Below the pieces are notes generated by a model. It was not told where the DNA came from, made no database searches, and saw only the letters and a list, made by a program, of their open reading frames with translations. Shown here piece after piece: positions 1-8,548 of a DNA stretch of 64,000 bases. Within the stretch, counting starts at the first letter, position 1. Each line of letters starts with the position of its first letter. A program made the position numbers and the translations under genes. This stretch comes from Palsa-504 sp963819785 (lineage in GTDB: Bacteria > Actinomycetota > Actinomycetes > Streptosporangiales > Streptosporangiaceae): the NCBI GenBank assembly GCA_963819785.1, contig CAWFXW010000013.1:1-64000 (forward strand). The letters are read 5' to 3'.

Positions 1-782
1 ACACAACGAATCTGAGCTATTGCCATCGCTTCGGAGCCATCTGCGGGGTTTGCCATCGAAGCTGAGCTACGCGCACCATCCGCCGCGCTCTTCGCATCGG
101 AGCCCGGCCACGGTCGCGCAGCGTGAGAAGCGAAATATTGTAATTGGCTCGAACAATTTCAGAACGCCGATTAGGCGCTTATTGATACTGAGCTAGCACT
201 CAGGGCCTTCGTGCTCAGATCGTCCAGTTCGGCGCGCTGCGCGACCCTGCCAGCGGACGTCATACAGACGACCGACGGTTCCGGGAGGCGTTCATGGAGC
301 AGCATCCTTTCCGTACTGCTCTGGCCTTTCCGGACCTCACCGGGCGCGATGCGGAATGCCTGGACGTTTGCTGCGAGTCACAGGCATGTCGGCTTGGCGC
401 GCCAGGAGTGACGGGGAGATCGAATTCAGTATTCTGCCAGCGTTTTCAGCAGGATTCGGATCTGCGTACCTTGGGGTAAGATCTGGTCGTGGGCGGCGGG
501 TGTCGTGGTGACCTGTAGGTATGCATCTCGGCGGACGCAGATCTGTGCACGAACTTGGGGCCGTAGAGTGGTCTGGCGCCTATGCGTCAGCTGCGGAGAT
601 GGCATCGTGTGCGAGGGCAGTCCGGGTCGTGCACGCACCGTCGCGGGGACGCGGGACATCGAGTACATCGGCTCGCCGCACGACGAGGCGAAGTGCGCGG
701 TGCTGGCGGCAGCGGATGGTAGGCGGGCAGGCGGGATTGCCCCGGTCCTGGAGCCAGCCATTCGGGGAAGGATACAACTCAG
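1..782. other. Left flank without a supported gene
   Basis: No reading frame here shows a recognisable domain, a good ribosome binding site or a persuasive codon pattern; the open frames on both strands overlap each other and look like GC-driven noise. The first 200 bases carry scattered short repeats of the type NCTGAGCTA (near 12, 63 and 189) but nothing that builds a clear operator or array. The region is probably decayed DNA upstream of the PucR-type regulator. Confidence 0.4.
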
Positions 783-980
783 TTGGCGAAGATCACCGTC
801 GCAGATGCGCTGCGGGCGCTTGCTACGTCTGTGATCGGGGCCGTGGCTCTTGTGGACCAGGACGGTGATTCTTCCGCTCATCAGGCGGCGCTCAGGCGCT
901 CTGGGGTTGCGGCGTCCTTGGAGAGGGCGAACATTCGAGGTGGCGGCGCTGGCGTCTGCGGTGTAACCAGGGTGTTATGA
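783..980 (+). pseudogene. Decayed duplicate of the N-terminus of the adjacent PucR-type regulator
   Basis: A 65-codon frame opening with TTG has an N-terminus close to that of the following regulator: both share the pattern TVAD-LRAL-TSV. At base level the segment around 798-836 matches that around 1002-1040 closely. After about 17 residues the similarity stops and no GAF domain follows. The most likely reading is a partial tandem duplication of the start of the downstream gene that has decayed, rather than a functional small protein. Confidence 0.4.
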
Positions 981-2776
981 CTCAGTCAGGCAAGGCCACC
1001 ACCGTCGCGGATGTGCTGCGGGCGCTTTCCACTTCCGTTGATGCGCGTGAGCTGGCGAGCGTCGTGGCGGCGGCGGGCCTGGACGACGAGCTCGATGCGG
1101 CTATGGACGTGTTCAACGTGCTGGCACATCTTCGCCGCCGCGAGCGCGAGCTCAGTGGCCTGTATGCCACGGCCCGCAAGCTGACCACCGTCCGGGAGGT
1201 CGATGAGGTCCTGCAGTCGATCGCCGAGCAGGCGCAGGAGCTGGTACCGAGCGCCGACGCCAGCTATATCGCCGTGCGTGAGGAAGACGGCGGGGTCACG
1301 GTACGGGCGAGCGTCGGGCTGACCTCACCGGTCTTCAGCCACGTCCGCACCCGGCCTGGTACCGGGATGGCGGATGTGATCGCGAAGACCGGTGCTCCGC
1401 TGTGGATCCGCCGCTATGAGGACAGCGACATTATCGTCCATGACCCGATGCTGGACGCTGCGCTGGCCGAGGATCAGCTCGTCTCCGTCCTCGGCGTCCC
1501 GCTGAAGATCCGTGGCGATGTTGTCGGGATCCTGTACTGCGCGAATCGTTTCGAGCGTCCCCCCAGCGCCGAAGAGAGTGCTCTGCTGGGAGCTTTCGCC
1601 GACCACGCGGCGATCGCGCTGGAGAACGCGCGCTTGTTCGGGCAGCTCGACGCCGCGCGGCGCGCGGCGGAAAAGGACGCGGAGACGATCCGGCGGTCCG
1701 CCGAGCTCCATGACCGGCTGACGCGGCTCGTGCTCCAGGGCGCCGACGTTGATGAGGTCACGCGAGAAATCTCAGCGGTATTCAAAGGCAGCGCGCGCGT
1801 GCTCCAGCCCGACGCCCAAGAGCTCGAGCAGCCGGTCGCCGAGAGCCGGGGCAGCGGACACTCGGTGGCAACGGATTCCGGTTATGTCACGGCTCTAGGA
1901 GCCGGCGAGGCGCAGCTAGGAGCGCTCGTGCTCGAGACTGAGAAGCCGCTGAGCGCCTCGGACTTGCGGAACCTCGAGCGCACGGCCCACATCCTGAGCC
2001 TGCTTGTCTTCCGGCAGCAGGCTCTCGTCGAGGCCGAGGAACGGGTGCACGGCCAGCTTTTCAGGGACCTCACAGCCGGCGGGACGCTCAGCGACCATCA
2101 GCGCCTGCTGGCACGGGCGCGCGGGATCGACCTCGGCGATTCGCTCATCGCGGTATTCGCGCGTCGCGAGTCGGGAAGTCCGGCCGCCCTGGCACGGGCC
2201 ATGTCGTCACTGGCGCGCTCACGTGGTGGCCTCGGCGGCGAGCACGGGTCTGGTGCGGGAGCCTTCCTGCCGGGAACCGATGCGAGAGAGCTGGCCCGGT
2301 TCGCCCGCGAGCGCCTGAGGCGCGAGCTGGGCGGCGGGCTGATTGTCTGTGCGGCCGAGCCGCAACAGCCTTTCGCGCCAGAAGCCCAGATGCGCCGCGC
2401 GGAGCGCTCGGCGACGTTGTTGCAGTCGCTGGGCCGGGTCGACGCCGCCGTCAGCGCCGACGAGCTTGGCGTCTACAGCATCCTCGTTAACCCTGCACGA
2501 GGCGACGACCTGGCGACGTTCCTGCGCGCGACCATCGGGCCGCTGAGCGAGCACGATGCCGCCCATGGAACAGCACTCGCGGACACGGTGCACGCGTACT
2601 TCCGCGAGGGGACCAACCTGGCCCGCACGGCCCGCGCGCTCTATGTTCACCCCAACACGGTGGTCAAGCGCCTCGCCCGGGTCGCTGATCTGCTGGGGGA
2701 CGACTGGCAATCGCCTGACCGGGCACTCGAGCTGCACATGGCTTTGCAGCTGCGTTCGCTTGCGGGCCGAGTGTGA
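977..2776 (+). CDS. GAF domain / PucR-type helix-turn-helix regulator
   Basis: A 599-residue cytoplasmic transcription regulator of the PucR/CdaR type. Residues about 60-215 form a GAF sensor domain, ending in the typical AIALENARLF helix. The C-terminal 70 residues hold the PucR helix-turn-helix, with the signature LARTARALYVHPNTVVKRL. The middle part resembles the GGDEF-like linker seen in this family. In actinomycetes such proteins usually activate catabolic or redox genes in response to a small ligand, but the ligand here is unknown. The ATG start follows a decayed copy of its own N-terminus. It is monocistronic and convergent with the NTF2-like gene, so no target can be inferred from context. 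The family call is firm; the target is not. Confidence 0.9.
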   Translation: MTQSGKATTVADVLRALSTSVDARELASVVAAAGLDDELDAAMDVFNVLAHLRRRERELSGLYATARKLTTVREVDEVLQSIAEQAQELVPSADASYIAVREEDGGVTVRASVGLTSPVFSHVRTRPGTGMADVIAKTGAPLWIRRYEDSDIIVHDPMLDAALAEDQLVSVLGVPLKIRGDVVGILYCANRFERPPSAEESALLGAFADHAAIALENARLFGQLDAARRAAEKDAETIRRSAELHDRLTRLVLQGADVDEVTREISAVFKGSARVLQPDAQELEQPVAESRGSGHSVATDSGYVTALGAGEAQLGALVLETEKPLSASDLRNLERTAHILSLLVFRQQALVEAEERVHGQLFRDLTAGGTLSDHQRLLARARGIDLGDSLIAVFARRESGSPAALARAMSSLARSRGGLGGEHGSGAGAFLPGTDARELARFARERLRRELGGGLIVCAAEPQQPFAPEAQMRRAERSATLLQSLGRVDAAVSADELGVYSILVNPARGDDLATFLRATIGPLSEHDAAHGTALADTVHAYFREGTNLARTARALYVHPNTVVKRLARVADLLGDDWQSPDRALELHMALQLRSLAGRV

Positions 2777-2823
2777 GACTTCGCCGGGCTCTGGCGAGAA
2801 CTCTCCGAACGAGCCAGGTCGCC

Positions 2824-3327
2824 TCACTCCGGCGGAACGCGCGTCCACAGGTCGTTGAACGCGATGCTGTCGTAGAAAGCTGTGCCGTCGATCACCTGGC
2901 TGTCGCGCATCCTCATCACCCAGACGTAGCTGTTGGCGTAGGGACGGCCGTCATTCGCGACCCCGCTACCATCCCAGACCACGATCACGGTGTCGCCATC
3001 CGCGTGAACCGAGCGGACCCGCACGGGACGGAACCGCTCGCCAGCGGCGAACCGGGCTCCGAACGGCGCGAGGACCTCATCGATGAACTGCTGCCGGTTC
3101 CTGTACTCCTTGGACACGGCGGAACGACCCTCAATCCGCCACACCATGCCAGGGGCGAACAGGCTGGTGATCGCGCCCGTTCCTGCTTGCCACGCCTCGA
3201 AGGCGGCGCGCACTGCCGCTCGATTGGCTTCGGCGGCGGCTTGCGCGCCTCTGGCGCCCGGGATCTGCAGTGCCCCCGCAGGCTGAGCAGGGAGGTGCGC
3301 GCTCGGCTCCTGAGCCGCGCCGGACAT
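2824..3327 (-). CDS. NTF2/SnoaL-like fold protein
   Basis: A 167-residue protein with an NTF2-like (SnoaL-type) domain over roughly residues 50-165. The pattern includes an early helix ending in AAFEAWQAG, a strand with MVWRIEG, and the closing strands YVWVMRMRDSQVIDG. Such cone-shaped domains serve as isomerases, hydrolases or ligand binders; no specific catalytic pair can be assigned. The start at 3327 is chosen because GAAAGGAG lies just upstream of the ATG, whereas the longer frame has no such site. The first 45 residues are Ala/Pro-rich and probably disordered. It lies 47 bases from the end of the convergent PucR-type gene and is in the same direction as the VOC gene. Confidence 0.75.
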   Translation of the reverse strand: MSGAAQEPSAHLPAQPAGALQIPGARGAQAAAEANRAAVRAAFEAWQAGTGAITSLFAPGMVWRIEGRSAVSKEYRNRQQFIDEVLAPFGARFAAGERFRPVRVRSVHADGDTVIVVWDGSGVANDGRPYANSYVWVMRMRDSQVIDGTAFYDSIAFNDLWTRVPPE

Positions 3328-3453
3328 GCTGGCTCCTTTCGTGCCGAAAGGGTCCCCCGCCGGAGGACAGGTCGGGCGGGCCAAGCGTCAATACCTGTGA
3401 CCGCGCGCCCCACGATCTCTGGTGCCGCGCGAACCGGCGGCCGAGCCGAACGA

Positions 3454-3915
3454 TCAGGCCAGCACTTCGGAGAGCTCGATCAGGTTACCGAACGGGTCGG
3501 CGAAGAAAGCGAGCTTGCGGCTGATAGCAGGCAAGACCCACGGCTCGGCGACAATCTTGACGCCGCGCGCGCGAAGCTCAGCGAGCGTTTCCTCCACGCT
3601 GGCAACGTGGAGGCAGAAATGGTGGTAGCCACTATATTTCAGGCTATCGCCAAGGTCCGTATACGGGCGCACCTCCGCGGGAAGCGTGTTACCCTCGCCG
3701 AGCACCTCGACGTAGAAATGATCATCCGTCGGAGGCGCCAGATACGCGAGTTTCTCGTCTTCGTAATCCCACTCCGCCACGACGCGGAAGTCAAGCTTTC
3801 TGACATAGAAATCCGTAGCTTCCGCCAAGCTAGGCGCGCGCACCGCGACATGGTGACCGCGCATATCGGCGAAAGGCGAACTGCTATTCTGAGGCGGCAT
3901 GATAAAATCAGGCAT
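3454..3915 (-). CDS. VOC-family (glyoxalase/bleomycin-resistance fold) protein
   Basis: A 153-residue vicinal-oxygen-chelate protein. The first beta-alpha-beta module begins at MRGHHVAVRAPSLAEATDFY and the second at HHFCLHVASVEETLAELRARG, ending in FADPFGNLIELSE, which is the usual closing strand with the metal-ligand Glu. Candidate metal ligands are the His residues opening each module and the two acidic residues closing them. Substrate cannot be told from sequence: lactoylglutathione-lyase-like, fosfomycin-resistance-like and dioxygenase-like members all share this pattern. GAGGAG sits seven bases before the ATG. It lies upstream of the NTF2-like gene in the same direction and could be cotranscribed, with a gap of about 125 bases. 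Confidence 0.85.
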   Translation of the reverse strand: MPDFIMPPQNSSSPFADMRGHHVAVRAPSLAEATDFYVRKLDFRVVAEWDYEDEKLAYLAPPTDDHFYVEVLGEGNTLPAEVRPYTDLGDSLKYSGYHHFCLHVASVEETLAELRARGVKIVAEPWVLPAISRKLAFFADPFGNLIELSEVLA

Positions 3916-4182
3916 TGGGTTCTCCTCGCTGTCCTTGCTCCGCTCCTCCCAGGAGGAGCCTTATCGAACTCGTCGCTCAGCTACTTATATGCCGGCCCTC
4001 TACCGTATGAAGTACGGAACCTGGGCCGTTCGGTGACCGCCGGAAACGTCGAGATCTAAGTAGAGAGCACGGTAACCGAATCATTTCGCGCACTGGTTCG
4101 CCTCCCCTTGCGCATTCACCAGCGTATAATCATCTCCTATTTCCCGGGACGGTGCGGAAAATATAGGCAGCGGTGCAGCTAA

Positions 4183-4207
4183 GTGGGTGACACCGTAAGT
4201 TCGTCGG
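4183..4207 (+). repeat. Left terminal inverted repeat of the IS630 element
   Basis: Reads GTGGGTGACACCGTAA then TTCGTC after one variable base. It is matched in inverted orientation at 5820-5844. TAA precedes it at 4180-4182. Confidence 0.85.
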
Positions 4208-4209
4208 GG

Positions 4210-4575
4210 TCAGGGTTCGGGTTCGTGGCCGGGCGCTGCGAGGTGGACGGTGCAGGCGGTGTCGAGTGCTTCTTGCGGGCTGCCGGTGGGCAGTCCGGTG
4301 AGCAGGACGGCGTCTTCGTAGCGGTCGCGGGCGGGTGAGTAGATCGCGAAGCCGAAGGAGTGGGCCGAGCCGCCGTAGCGGAGCCGGAACAGCGGGATCT
4401 GCTCGCCGCCGGGCAGGACGCCGGTGATGTAGGCGAAGGAGCCGTGGTACCTGGCCTGCACTTTGGCCAGCTGGGGCCAGTTGTGCTCGGCGTGGTCCAG
4501 CAGCCGCAGGATGATGGAGCTGCGGGTGGATTCCGGGATGGCGGGCATGGGCCTCATTGTGCCGCGCGGCGGCAT
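4210..4575 (-). CDS. Hypothetical protein carried inside the IS630 element
   Basis: A 121-residue protein of no recognised family. It is an alpha/beta type sequence with an early helix (SSIILRLLDHAEHNWPQL) followed by several short strands (FAYITGVLPGG, LFRLRYGG, FGFAIYS). The start could also be a Met nine residues in. It lies within the terminal inverted repeats and runs divergently from the transposase, so it moves with the element. No catalytic motif, membrane segment or DNA-binding motif is visible. It could be a passenger or an accessory factor of transposition; I do not assign a function. Confidence 0.6.
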   Translation of the reverse strand: MPPRGTMRPMPAIPESTRSSIILRLLDHAEHNWPQLAKVQARYHGSFAYITGVLPGGEQIPLFRLRYGGSAHSFGFAIYSPARDRYEDAVLLTGLPTGSPQEALDTACTVHLAAPGHEPEP

Positions 4576-4639
4576 CGGGCCTGGTTATGATCCCGTGCCG
4601 GGGAGCGGATGACGCTGTGGTGATTTCCCGGGAGCTGTC

Positions 4640-5812
4640 ATGCCGCTGCCCCGCGCGGTGCCGGTCACGCTGACCGCCGCCGAGCGCACGACCTTGAAGA
4701 AACGCGCCCGCGGCGCGAAGACGCCGCACCGGGACCGGCTGCGGGCCCAGATCGTGCTGGCTGCGGCCCGCGGCCGGGACAACGCCCGGATCGCCGCGGA
4801 CCTGCAGGTCACCGTGGACACGGCGCGCAAGTGGCGGGGCCGGTTCGCCGCCCGCGGCCTGGACGGGCTGCGCTGACCTGCCCCGCTCGCGGGCGGCCGC
4901 GGCGGATCAGCGAGCTGACCCGGGCCGCGGTCGTCGCGCTGGCCTGCCAGCTGCCCGCCGCGACCGGGGTCCCGCTGTCGCGGTGGACCGGGCCGGAACT
5001 GCTGGCCGAACTCACCCAGGCCGCGCCGCAGGACAAGCTGTCGGCGTCCTCGGTGCTGCGGATCTTGGCCGAGCACCCGGTCAAGCCCTGGCAGTACCAG
5101 TCCTGGATCTCCCCCCGCGACCCGGACTTCGAAGCCAAGGCGGCCGTGATCTTGGACCTGTACCAGGGGTTTTACCAGGGCAGGCGGCTGCAGCCGGGCG
5201 ACCGGATCCTGTCGGTGGACGCCAAGCCCTCCATCCAGGCCCGCGGCCGCTGCCGTCCCACCGTCCCGGCCGCGCGCGGCAGGCCCGCGAGGGTCGAGCA
5301 CGAATACGTCCGCCACGGCGCCCTGGCCCTGCTGGCCGCCCTGGACGTGCGCACCGGGAAGGTGTTCGCCGCCACCCCGGGCACCACCGGCATCGCCCCG
5401 TTCATGGACCTGATCGGCCAGGTCATGACGCCGGCCGGAGTACAAGGACGCGCCCCGGGTGTTCGTCATCGTGGACAACGGCTCCGATCACCGCGGCCAG
5501 GCCGCCGCCGCCCGGCTCCGCGACGCTTACCCGAACGCGATCATGATCCACACGCCGGTGCACGCATCCTGGCTGAACCAGGTGGAGATCGTCTTTTCCG
5601 TCATCCAGAAGAAAGTCCTCACCCCCGGCGACTTCCCCGGCCTGGGCACCCTCAGCTATACCCTGCTGGCCTTCGTGAACCGCTACAACCGCACCGCCCG
5701 GCCGTTCAACTGGAAGTTCACCGCCGATGACCTGACCGCACTGCTCCGCCGCATCAGCCAGCGCGAGCAAACGGCCACCGGCCAGCAAGCCACCCTGCCC
5801 CAGGCCGCCTGA
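4640..5812 (+). pseudogene. IS630-family transposase, frameshifted
   Basis: The three frames together make one DDE transposase. Bases 4640-4876 encode the N-terminal helix-turn-helix part, with DNARIAADLQVTVDTARKW and the end GLDGLR. Bases about 4879-5440 continue with GRPRRISELTR and SVDAKPSIQAR, which contains the first catalytic Asp. Bases about 5441-5812 give VDNGSDHRG, with the second Asp, and HASWLNQVEIVFS, with the catalytic Glu. The first break fits one or two extra bases between 4874 and 4890; the second fits one extra base near 5431-5440. Some IS630 elements use programmed frameshifting at the first junction, but two breaks point to decay or sequence error. Confidence 0.85.
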
Positions 5813-5819
5813 TAACCCC

Positions 5820-5844
5820 CAGACGAATTTACGGTGTCACCCAC
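5820..5844 (-). repeat. Right terminal inverted repeat of the IS630 element
   Basis: Inverted copy of the left end, followed by TAA at 5845-5847, giving a direct TAA flank on both sides. Confidence 0.85.
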
Positions 5845-5880
5845 TAAGCCCTAGATGCCCGTGGAGCATCCGGTGCGTTC

Positions 5881-6512
5881 TCATGAACAACCTATGTGGG
5901 GCACCGTGTAGCTGGAAGGTGGTGATCCCACACTGTTCCGCGGATTCGGTGGCGCAATGTCACACCACCAAATAGGGCAGCAGTCATTCACTTTATGACC
6001 AGGGCGATGTTGGCATTGTGGGCGAGCCGGATGCGGTGGTGGTATCAGCGGGGCGAGGGCTTGGTGGCGGCGTCTCCAGGTCAGCCAGTGCGCGGCATGG
6101 CCGGGCGGTTGGGGGCCCCCAGCGGCGGCGGTGATCGGCTTAAGGCCGCGGAGCCGGGCGGCGGCCTCGCTGAGCACGTCGGTGAGCAGGTCGATAAACT
6201 GCTGCCGGTAGCTGGATATGGGCGCGGGGCTGGTGCTCAGCCGGTCGAGGGCCAGGTGCAGGTCGGCGCCCACGGTGGCGTGGACACACAGCTCGGCGGC
6301 GACGCTGCGAAGCCAGGGTGGCCGGCGCTGCTGGTGGTCGTGGGCGGGGTCGTGGGGGAGGCTGTCGGCCAGGCCGTCGATGAGAAAGGCCACTTCGGCG
6401 AGCAGGATGGACAGGGCGACGTCGTAGGCCCAGATGTTCCGGTCACACCTTTGTCACGACCGTGCTCGATGCTGGCGTTGACCTGCGCGATGTTCAGATA
6501 GCCGCCCGTCAC
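5881..6512 (-). pseudogene. Hypothetical protein, frameshifted
   Basis: The first 25-30 codons below 6512 (MTGGYLNIAQVNASIEHG) lead into a different frame that carries RNIWAYDVALSILLAEVAF and then runs on to 5881. Joined, they give a mostly helical soluble protein with Leu-rich stretches and a His/Pro-rich tail. A single-base shift near 6430-6450 is required to join them. I do not recognise a family. The segment lies between the IS630 element and an integrase remnant, so it is probably a relic of an older accessory region. The C-terminal 60 residues are unlike a normal protein and may lie beyond the true end. Confidence 0.35.
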
Positions 6513-6615
6513 GCCGACCCGCGCACCACGATGCGGTCCGCCAGAGAGGGCCCGCCAGAACCTGGACCGCCACCCGAACTACATCCTGGCCGCCTACATG
6601 ACCTCCGGCACCTGA
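6501..6615 (+). pseudogene. C-terminal remnant of a tyrosine recombinase (integrase)
   Basis: The plus strand reads ARHADPRTTMR in one frame and, after a frame change near 6540, ARQNLDRHPNYILAAYM then TSGT and a stop. This is the common ending of actinomycete XerC-like integrases, where the His before the DPRTTMR(Y) box and the nearby Tyr belong to the active site. The Tyr position is disrupted here. There is no upstream integrase body; the DNA before it codes on the other strand. It is therefore a short relic of a lost integrated element, followed directly by a strong hairpin. Confidence 0.5.
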
Positions 6616-6623
6616 CTAAGCCT

Positions 6624-6655
6624 GCGCCTCCCGCCGCTTGAACCGCGGGAGGCGC
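6624..6655 (+). terminator. Strong hairpin terminator after the integrase remnant
   Basis: GCGCCTCCCGC at 6624-6634 pairs perfectly with GCGGGAGGCGC at 6645-6655, with a ten-base loop. There is no clear T-tract, as is common in high-GC actinomycetes. Confidence 0.7.
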
Positions 6656-7160
6656 CCGACATTGCCGATGAGCGAGTGCTGTACACCCGCATACTTTGTA
6701 CTTATCTGAATGCCGTTAATTTTCGGAGCAAGTCAACTCGGTTCTGTCTATATCGAGGAACCTACGAGAATCGGCCTAGTGTCACGTGAAAGTGGCGCGC
6801 TCAATTTCCATATTGGCCATTCCAGAGCACAGTCCAGGGTCAAGACCCGAAACTGACTTAACCGACGGGTCGGCCGAGGATACCCAAGCCGCCTCTAAAC
6901 GTTCAGAGAAACGATCGTCAGTATCCTCCGTGAGTACGGTGGCCCCTGTCGGCCAAACGTAACCCGATGCGAGGGCCAGGCTGGCGGGAAACCAAACTCG
7001 TGCGGCGAGCTTCAGATCCCGGCACCATCAGGAGTACAGCGAGAACCGGGTCCTCCTGTGCGTCAAGGACATCAAAGTGATATTTCTGGGTATTGTGGCC
7101 TATAGCCGAAGGTGGTACCGTCCCAGATACGTAGGTATGCCGTCCTCGTGGGGGGGAAGC
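6656..7160. other. Intergenic region before the secreted lectin/peptidase gene
   Basis: About 500 bases with lower GC than the surroundings and no supported gene. It is likely to carry the promoter of the secreted protein, but no convincing -35/-10 pair can be singled out. Confidence 0.4.
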
Positions 7161-8384
7161 ATGTCGGGTGTTAACGTACGGCTCAAGAGGTTTCGACGTT
7201 TCTCGGCCGTGTTGACGATGGTCTTGGCTGTCGCGGCCATGCTAGGGGCAACATCGCCGGTAGCGAACGTCTCACCGTCAGCTGCTGCGGCGACTTTCTC
7301 GGTATCGTCCAGGGTCGGCTGGCAGCAAACGACAATCAACCTGACGGTGGGCGACACATACAGTGTGGCATACGAATCTGGCACCTGGACTGTGGACTAC
7401 CGCAACTTCCCCTACGTCGGTCCGGGAGGCTACTCCAACAGCGTCGACCAGAAGATCTACCAGGGCTGCAAATATGACCCACAGGTCAACTACGCCGTAC
7501 TGCTTGGTGTGATCGGCGACTCTGCCACTGCCTTCGCTGTCAACCTAGGCGGGATATTCACAGCGAATTCCACAGGCCCGCTGTACCTCAGAATTAACGA
7601 TGATGATGCCTGCCTGGGTGACAACGACGGCTCGGTAACGATGTACATCAACCGATTCCAGCACCTCTCTGACGGAACATCGTCAATATACGCAGGATAT
7701 TCGTTCCACCCGAACCAGGGGACTGTATCCTACGCCACCGCGCAATGGAAGGTCCCTGCGGTATCCTGTGCTAGTAGCAGCTTTAAAGAAAAGTCTCAAG
7801 TAGCGGTCTGGGTGGGCTTGTGGGGCGGCCCTAACAATGCAACTGGCACCTATGGATCAAGCGTGTGGTTGCCCCAGGCCGGTACAGTTTCACAATGTGC
7901 CCGATTCGGAGTTATAAGCCATTCTGTTTATCAAGCCGTCTATCAGATGTTCAATTCCAAGACTGCATCCGGCTTTAAGCCTCTATTCGGCGTAAATGCC
8001 GGCGATACGATGTTTGCCCAGGTGGAATACGTGGGTACCCATAAGGGGGAACTAGAGTTCTCGTATGACGTAACGGACGAGAACAGTGGAGCCCACAGCC
8101 AGAATAACTTCTATACCTCCAAGGGAGTAGCTCCGCCCGATGCGGCCTACCAAGGCGGTGTTATCGTTGAGCGGGTGTCGAAGGATCCAAAGACCGGCAT
8201 ATCCGGCTACCTTCCCAAATTCCCGCCAATTAACATCTCGCATGTAGGCGTTGGCCAGAGTTCGACCACGACGAATGAGGGAACCGGCTATGAGTGGGAT
8301 ATGAAAGGCTATGCCACAACTGGACCACTGACGAGTTTCCCGAACCAGGGCGGTAGCTTCAGCGTCACCTGGCGGAATGCCTAA
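7161..8384 (+). CDS. Secreted protein: PA-IL-like lectin domain plus G1 (eqolisin)-like peptidase domain
   Basis: A 407-residue exported protein. Residues 1-43 are a classic signal peptide (RLKRFRR, hydrophobic core, Ala-rich cleavage region). Residues about 46-165 resemble the PA-IL (LecA) galactose-binding lectin, with SGTWTVDYRNFPYVG, KIYQGCK and LYLRINDDDACLGDN, the last supplying the calcium ligands. Residues about 175-407 resemble the G1 glutamic peptidase beta-sandwich: YATAQWKVPAVSC, VAVWVGLWG, LPQAGTVSQC and GGVIVERV. The Gln in PQAG and the Glu in IVER are candidate catalytic residues by family comparison. GGGGGGAAG just before the ATG at 7161 decides the start. Base composition is lower in GC than the chromosome, suggesting transfer. 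The lectin call is firmer than the peptidase call. Confidence 0.75.
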   Translation: MSGVNVRLKRFRRFSAVLTMVLAVAAMLGATSPVANVSPSAAAATFSVSSRVGWQQTTINLTVGDTYSVAYESGTWTVDYRNFPYVGPGGYSNSVDQKIYQGCKYDPQVNYAVLLGVIGDSATAFAVNLGGIFTANSTGPLYLRINDDDACLGDNDGSVTMYINRFQHLSDGTSSIYAGYSFHPNQGTVSYATAQWKVPAVSCASSSFKEKSQVAVWVGLWGGPNNATGTYGSSVWLPQAGTVSQCARFGVISHSVYQAVYQMFNSKTASGFKPLFGVNAGDTMFAQVEYVGTHKGELEFSYDVTDENSGAHSQNNFYTSKGVAPPDAAYQGGVIVERVSKDPKTGISGYLPKFPPINISHVGVGQSSTTTNEGTGYEWDMKGYATTGPLTSFPNQGGSFSVTWRNA

Positions 8385-8548
8385 CAGGATAGTATTAAGC
8401 TCGGACGCTACATAGTACGCCGTCGGCCGACTTGAGCATATCCTCACATGCCGCGGACAGGGAGACATCAGGTCTGGAAGGTCGTAGCTCAGCCATGTCC
8501 GCGCTTTCGCTGAACACTTCCTCGGCCATCTGGCTCGCTGTCGGCCGG

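Larger units (their letters stand above)
4183..5844 (+). mobile_element. IS630-type insertion sequence with passenger ORF
   Basis: The element is bounded by inverted repeats: the left end reads GTGGGTGACACCGTAA inward from 4183, and the right end reads the same inward from 5844, with the match continuing through TTCGTC after one mismatch. Both outer flanks read TAA, fitting the TA target duplication known for IS630 elements. Inside lie a three-piece transposase frame on the plus strand and a 121-codon ORF of unknown function on the minus strand. The length, about 1.66 kb, is longer than a bare IS630 because of this extra ORF. Because the transposase is frameshifted the copy is probably inactive, unless the breaks are sequencing errors. 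Confidence 0.85.

Noticed and set aside
1..200. Recurring NCTGAGCTA words at the left edge, considered as a CRISPR-like or operator array
   Set aside because: Spacing and sequence are irregular, and the units are under ten bases.
4585..5478. Minus-strand frame opposite the IS630 transposase
   Set aside because: The sequence is Gly/Arg/Ala-rich without a domain, while the plus strand has the complete DDE motif set.
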